Positions 46,485-49,231 of a stretch of 49,231 nucleotides of DNA are shown here, in pieces. Both the position numbers and the translations under genes were made by a program. Each line of letters starts with the position of its first letter. The first letter of the stretch is position 1. The notes under the pieces were generated by a model that saw nothing but the letters and a program-made list of their open reading frames with translations, was not told the DNA's origin and did not search any database. The stretch comes from Atlantibacter hermannii. Its GTDB lineage: Bacteria; Pseudomonadota; Gammaproteobacteria; Enterobacterales; Enterobacteriaceae. Where the stretch lies: NCBI RefSeq assembly GCF_009907385.1, contig NZ_JAAATR010000068.1:1-49231 (forward strand), in the 5' to 3' direction.

Positions 46485-48803
46485 TTAATGACAGTGGCTG
46501 GAGGAGGTTTCACAGCAGCCCTCCGCCGCCTTGCGCTGACCCAACACGCCGAGATCAACGCGGCTGCGCGCCCGGCGCAACAGCGTCAGCACCAGCACGT
46601 TAAACAGCACGACCGCCAGGATGCATACCAGACTGTATTGAGGATGCTGCTGGAAAGAGACGGTCTGGTAGTAAAGCGTCGAAAGCGAGTAAGCGATATT
46701 CAGCCCCCACAGAATAGAGAAGCCCATCCAGCTGCGGCTGGTTTCGCGGGCGATCGCCCCCATCACCGAAATGCACGGAATATATAACAGCACAAAAATC
46801 AGGTAGCTGTACGCCGACGCGCTGCTGCCGAATTTTGCGCTCATTACGCCCATCGTGCCGCTTTCCATTTCGCCGTCGCCTTTGCTGGCCTCAATGGGGT
46901 TCATCAGCACGCTCAGGCTGAAGGTCTCTTTCAGGCTCTGCCAGGTTTCTTCTACCGCGCCGCCCAGCTCATCGAGCAGGTTAAAGCTGGCGGCGTCGAA
47001 TTCTTCCTGATGGATATTTTCGGCGGTGTACAGCGTGTTTAACGTGCCGACCACCACTTCTTTCGCCATCGCGCCGGTAAACAGCCCCACGGTGGCCTGC
47101 CAGTTATCTTCCTGGACGCCGATGGGCTTCAGCAGCGGGGTAAGCACCTGGCTCACCGACGCCAGTGCAGAGTCGTTGATGTTATCTACCGGCTTGCCGC
47201 TAAACGAAAAACTGTTTAACGCGCCGACGAAAATACTGACCACCACAATCACCTTCCCGGCGCGCATCACGAAGGACTTCAGGCGCTGCCAGGTTTGCAG
47301 CACCAGGCTTTTCAGATGTGGGACGTGATAAACCGGCAATTCCATCACGAACGGCGTCGCTTCGCCGCGCATGATGGTGTGCTTCAGCATCAGGCCGGTG
47401 AGGATCGCCATCACGATGCCCAGCAGATACAGCGAAAACACGACCAGCGCGCCCTGTTGGCCGAAGAACGCGGCGGCAAATACCGCGAAGATCGCCAGCC
47501 GCGCCCCACAGGACATAAACGGCGCCATCATCACGGTCATCAGTCGCTCGCGTGGAGCATCCAGGGTACGGGCGCCCATCACTGACGGCACGTTGCAGCC
47601 GAAGCCGACAATCAGCGGGACGAAGGATTTGCCGGGCAGGCCGAGGGACTGCATCAAACGGTCCATCACAAACGCCGCGCGCGCCATATAGCCGGAATCC
47701 TCAAGAAACGAGAGGAACAAATACATCATGCCGATTTGCGGCACCAGCGGCAGAACGGTATTGATACCCCCGCCAATTCCCTGCGCGAGGAAAATCGTCA
47801 GCCACTGGGGGAAATGGAACGTGGCGCCGACCCATTGCAAACCGTGAATAAAGATCGCTGCCGAACCGACGTCAAACAGCGGCTGCAACGCGCCGCCAAT
47901 GTTAATCGCCAGCAGAAACATCAGGTACATCACCAGTAAAAACACCGGGATGCCGAGAAAACGGTTGATGACGATTTTATCCAGCACGGTAGTTAAGTGG
48001 TGGGGTTCCGCGGTTAAGCTGTTGCTGACGCTGTCGCAAATGGCGGCGATGCTCTGGTAACGCGCGTCGGCGATGTGCAGCGCCGGATCGTCCATTTCTT
48101 CGTTGAGTCGCGCTAACGCCACGCCCAGCTTTTGCGCCGCATCACCGGCAAACGCGCGGCTATAGATATCGCCTTCCAGCATCTGCAAACCCAGCCAGCG
48201 GCGCTGGGTGAACGGCATCTCGCCGGGCATCAGGTCAGCCAGATAGTTGGCTTCATGGCAAAGCGGTGCCGCGTAATGAACGTCGATCGCGCTTTGCATC
48301 TGATGGTCGCGATCGATAATCCGTTTCAGGGTATCGATGCCGCGCCCGCGCGTAGAAACCAGCGGCACCACAGGGCAGCCGAGGCGATTCGCCAGCGCGT
48401 CCACATCAATGCGAATTTGTTGTTTCTCGGCAATATCCAGCATGTTCAGGGCAACAATGCAGGGAATACCCAGCTCGCGAAGTTGTAGCGTCAAATAGAG
48501 GTTGCGTTCAAGATTTGAGGCGTCCACCACGTTAATCAGCAGATCGGCGTCGCCGCTCAGGAGGTAATGGCAGGCAATTTGTTCATCGAGCGAGGTCTGA
48601 GAGGAGATCGTCGTCAGAGAGTAGGTGCCGGGTAAATCCACCAGCGTGACCTGATGCTCGGGCGTGACGAAGAAGCCCTCTTTACGTTCAACGGTGACGC
48701 CAGCCCAGTTGCCTACCCGCTGCCGGGAACCGGTTAACTGGTTAAACAGAGTCGTTTTGCCCGAGTTCGGGTTGCCGATTAATCCAATGGTTAGCTTTTT
48801 CAT
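46485..48803 (-). CDS. feoB: Ferrous iron transporter FeoB
   Basis: This 772-residue inner-membrane transporter (773 in E. coli) imports Fe2+. The N-terminal G domain has G1 GNPNSGKTT at residues 10-18, G3 DLPGTYSL and G4 NMLD. A helical GDI domain to about residue 270 precedes the membrane core with two Gate motifs, including GFGCNVPSVMGART and the later LLYIPCISVMGAI. The C-terminal tail is Cys/His-rich (EGCCETSSSHCH), as in enterobacterial FeoB. It is encoded between feoA and feoC. Confidence 0.97.
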   Translation of the reverse strand: MKKLTIGLIGNPNSGKTTLFNQLTGSRQRVGNWAGVTVERKEGFFVTPEHQVTLVDLPGTYSLTTISSQTSLDEQIACHYLLSGDADLLINVVDASNLERNLYLTLQLRELGIPCIVALNMLDIAEKQQIRIDVDALANRLGCPVVPLVSTRGRGIDTLKRIIDRDHQMQSAIDVHYAAPLCHEANYLADLMPGEMPFTQRRWLGLQMLEGDIYSRAFAGDAAQKLGVALARLNEEMDDPALHIADARYQSIAAICDSVSNSLTAEPHHLTTVLDKIVINRFLGIPVFLLVMYLMFLLAINIGGALQPLFDVGSAAIFIHGLQWVGATFHFPQWLTIFLAQGIGGGINTVLPLVPQIGMMYLFLSFLEDSGYMARAAFVMDRLMQSLGLPGKSFVPLIVGFGCNVPSVMGARTLDAPRERLMTVMMAPFMSCGARLAIFAVFAAAFFGQQGALVVFSLYLLGIVMAILTGLMLKHTIMRGEATPFVMELPVYHVPHLKSLVLQTWQRLKSFVMRAGKVIVVVSIFVGALNSFSFSGKPVDNINDSALASVSQVLTPLLKPIGVQEDNWQATVGLFTGAMAKEVVVGTLNTLYTAENIHQEEFDAASFNLLDELGGAVEETWQSLKETFSLSVLMNPIEASKGDGEMESGTMGVMSAKFGSSASAYSYLIFVLLYIPCISVMGAIARETSRSWMGFSILWGLNIAYSLSTLYYQTVSFQQHPQYSLVCILAVVLFNVLVLTLLRRARSRVDLGVLGQRKAAEGCCETSSSHCH

Positions 48804-48822
48804 AGGTCACTTTGAGTTCAAA

Positions 48823-49047
48823 TCAGGACGTTGCTTCAACCTGTACCAACGCTAAATCCTTTTTGCGTAACACGAGGTTTACCCGGCGAGTGGAAATATG
48901 AATCGGATCGCCCAGCGGGGCGACGCGCACCACGTCAAAAGAGGAGCCGGGGAGTAAACCTAACGAAAGTAATTTTTGGCGGTAAGCCGGGCTAATTTCC
49001 CGGGCAAAGCCGGTGATTTTCCAGGTACTGTTAGCGCAAAATTGCAT
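48823..49047 (-). CDS. feoA: FeoA, ferrous iron transport SH3-like protein
   Basis: This 74-residue protein (75 in E. coli) has an SH3-like fold and is thought to interact with FeoB on the cytoplasmic side. [26 protein letters not shown] and the C-terminal [15 protein letters not shown] are characteristic. The start is ATG at 49047 behind GAAGG; the open frame continues further upstream through the promoter and Fur box, so longer starts are rejected. It is the first gene of the operon, 19 bases before feoB. Confidence 0.95.
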   Translation of the reverse strand: MQFCANSTWKITGFAREISPAYRQKLLSLGLLPGSSFDVVRVAPLGDPIHISTRRVNLVLRKKDLALVQVEATS

Positions 49048-49153
49048 AGGGCCTTCTTGTCTTTCGTCGTCGGAAACACGGTTTCCATGACTGGAGGGCA
49101 GGCACAGGAAACCAAATTCATTTGCAGAAAAGGAATAATCTTGATGGAAAGGT

Positions 49154-49177
49154 ATGATAATGAGAATGGTTTCTATC
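49154..49177 (-). promoter_or_regulatory. Fur box of feoABC
   Basis: ATGATAATGAGAATGGTTTC at 49154-49173 matches the 19-bp Fur consensus (GATAATGATAATCATTATC) at most positions, about 110 bases upstream of feoA. Fur control of feo is established in E. coli. I could not place a clear FNR site, which may lie near or beyond the window end. Confidence 0.75.
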
Positions 49178-49231
49178 TTCAATGCAGAATATGTTGCTAA
49201 ATACAATATTTAACCATTCATTGTTTTGGCG

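Noticed and set aside
49048-49206. N-terminal extension of feoA
   Set aside because: It would run through the Fur box and promoter; the conserved FeoA begins at 49047.
1-49231. Mobile elements, CRISPR arrays, tRNA genes, phage-defence or secretion clusters
   Set aside because: I looked for transposase, integrase, repeat-spacer and tRNA-like sequence and saw none. The gene order is syntenic core genome throughout.

Overview
The window is ordinary core chromosome of a gamma-proteobacterium of the family Enterobacteriaceae. Nearly every protein matches its Escherichia coli K-12 counterpart closely in remembered sequence, length and start site, and the gene order is that of the E. coli 76-77 min region read in reverse. 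A sigma-28-type chemoreceptor gene and several local differences from K-12 suggest a motile Enterobacter/Kosakonia/Klebsiella-like genus. The genus cannot be fixed from the window alone.

Layout. 1-437: panM (activator of pantothenate synthesis). 438-5755: liv operon (livKHMGF), a high-affinity branched-chain amino acid ABC transporter. 5816-6115: an unrecognised small exported protein. 6196-11222: Pho-box-controlled ugpBAECQ operon for glycerol-3-phosphate and glycerophosphodiester uptake. 11219-13605: yhhA and ggt. 13678-15795: a chemoreceptor with a FliA promoter and a yghW-like gene behind a perfect inverted repeat. 15767-17305: yhhY, the Fur-controlled small RNA RyhB, and yhhW. 17450-20461: gntR and gntKU for gluconate uptake and phosphorylation. 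20506-22424: yhgN and asd. 22640-32138: glgBXCAP, complete glycogen synthesis and breakdown. 32139-35880: glpD divergent from glpEGR. 35877-43637: malT divergent from malPQ. 43657-45795: nfuA, gntX and bioH. 45911-46210: a DUF1471 exported protein. 46239-49177: feoABC ferrous iron uptake under a Fur box.

How the genes work together. Much of the region is carbon storage and scavenging: glycogen and maltodextrin enzymes (Glg, MalPQ), glycerol phosphate uptake and oxidation (Ugp, GlpD), gluconate, and amino acid salvage. It also holds two Fur targets (ryhB and feo). Readable regulatory sites include Pho boxes, CRP-like sites, GntR operators, GlpR operators, MalT boxes, Fur boxes and a sigma-28 promoter.

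I found no mobile element, CRISPR array, tRNA, rRNA, toxin-antitoxin pair or phage-defence system, and no convincing undescribed multi-gene system. The points most worth a second look are:
(1) GlgC has threonine at position 39, where E. coli has the fructose-1,6-bisphosphate-contacting lysine.
(2) The chemoreceptor has an altered HAMP motif and an incomplete amino-acid-binding arginine pattern.
(3) A perfect 14-bp inverted repeat runs into the ribosome binding site of the yghW-like gene.
(4) Two perfect hairpins before gntR lack terminator U-tracts.
(5) Several K-12 neighbours are absent at this locus (yhhX, gntT, rtcRBA, yhgA) and unrelated small genes are present (5816-6115, 45911-46180).
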